Below, piece by piece: positions 5,651-6,031 of a DNA stretch of 6,031 nucleotides (position 1 is its first letter; every line of letters begins with the position of its first letter). The stretch is from Flavobacteriales bacterium UBA720 (GTDB taxonomy: Bacteria > Bacteroidota > Bacteroidia > Flavobacteriales > Weeksellaceae). Location: NCBI GenBank assembly GCA_002297505.1, contig DBLQ01000040.1:9922-15952 (forward strand). Direction: 5' to 3'. The translations under genes and the position numbers were made by a program. The notes below the pieces were generated by a model that was not told the DNA's origin, did no database searches, and was given only the letters and a program-made list of their open reading frames with translations.

Positions 5651-6031
5651 ATGAGGAAACAATTCATCACTTGGGGCATAGTAGTCCTGATCGTGACGTG
5701 GACCACCGCGCTATTAATCAAAGCCCATTACTGGATTCCGATTTTTCTAACCTTCCTGTATATCGTCGGCATCTACAATACGTACCAAACCAAGCATGCC
5801 ATTCTGAGGAACTTTCCGGTTCTAGGCTATTTCCGCTATTTCTTTGAAGAGATCTCACCGGAGATTCAGCAATATTTTATTGAGCGTGAAACGGATGGAA
5901 AGCCTTTCCCTAGAAATCAGCGGTCTGCAGTGTACAGAAGGTCCAAAAATCTGAGCGATACCGTGCCGTTTGGGACTCAGCTGGAAATCAACCATCGGAA
6001 ATATGAAGGCATCAAACATTCGATTTATGCC
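5651..6031 (+). CDS. FMN-binding glutamate synthase-family protein, N-terminal 127 residues (runs off the window)
   Basis: Open from ATG at 5651 to the window end with no stop. The translation begins MRKQFITWGIVVLIVTWTT. Two hydrophobic stretches (about 7-23 and 28-42) form an N-terminal membrane anchor. The next part (HAILRNFPVLGYFRYFFEE, 49-67; then EIQQYFIERETDGKPFPRNQRS, 71-92, and DTVPFGTQLEI, 103-113) matches from memory the start of membrane-anchored relatives of the GltB FMN domain that lack the glutaminase part. The FMN and iron-sulfur regions would lie beyond the window. These proteins are usually annotated as glutamate synthase-like from homology only; their reaction is not well established. 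The in-frame stop TGA at 5612-5614 and the lack of any earlier ATG support this start. No clear promoter was recognised between the terminator and the start codon. Confidence 0.85.
   Translation, partial: MRKQFITWGIVVLIVTWTTALLIKAHYWIPIFLTFLYIVGIYNTYQTKHAILRNFPVLGYFRYFFEEISPEIQQYFIERETDGKPFPRNQRSAVYRRSKNLSDTVPFGTQLEINHRKYEGIKHSIYA

Noticed and set aside
5611..5847. 78-residue plus-strand frame overlapping the terminator and the glutamate synthase-like gene
   Set aside because: It starts inside the terminator hairpin and is in a different frame from the recognisable membrane-anchor and GltS-type sequence.

Overview
The window reads as chromosomal DNA from a Bacteroidota bacterium, most likely Flavobacteriia of the Chryseobacterium/Epilithonimonas type. 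The grounds are moderately low GC, A-rich translation starts without clear Shine-Dalgarno sequences, TAnnTTTG-type promoter elements, and proteins that resemble flavobacterial families (GH144-type glucanase with its own signal peptide, DusB, M1 peptidase with a GMEHQ motif, membrane-anchored FMN-binding glutamate synthase-like protein). The genus assignment is inference.

Layout. The left part is read on the minus strand: a small c-type cytochrome lipoprotein (2271-2651) with its own terminator, then a secreted GH144/'glucoamylase-like' glycoside hydrolase (35-2171), then the first 12 codons of what looks like rlmF (1-35), whose ATG overlaps the hydrolase stop codon as TAATG. The hydrolase gene is broken by a frameshift at about 1166. 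Both halves are otherwise well preserved, and a 2-base loss explains the break exactly, giving a 712-residue protein when repaired.

The right part is read on the plus strand: dusB (2737-3726), an intergenic block of three 51-bp-period repeats with a perfect palindromic core (3737-3855), a secreted M1-family zinc metallopeptidase (3934-5562), a strong terminator hairpin (5590-5628), and the 5' end of an FMN-binding glutamate synthase-family gene that runs off the window (5651-6031). An 85-bp divergent promoter region separates the cytochrome gene from dusB.

The genes do not form one obvious pathway. They are a mix of tRNA/rRNA modification (dusB, probable rlmF), envelope or secreted hydrolases (GH144, M1 peptidase), one electron-carrier lipoprotein and one oxidoreductase-like protein. 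No CRISPR array, insertion sequence, tRNA or rRNA gene was seen, and every gene-free stretch is under 300 bases. I found no convincing new multi-gene system. The items most worth a second look are the frameshift, the palindromic repeat block and the hydrolase-rlmF overlap.
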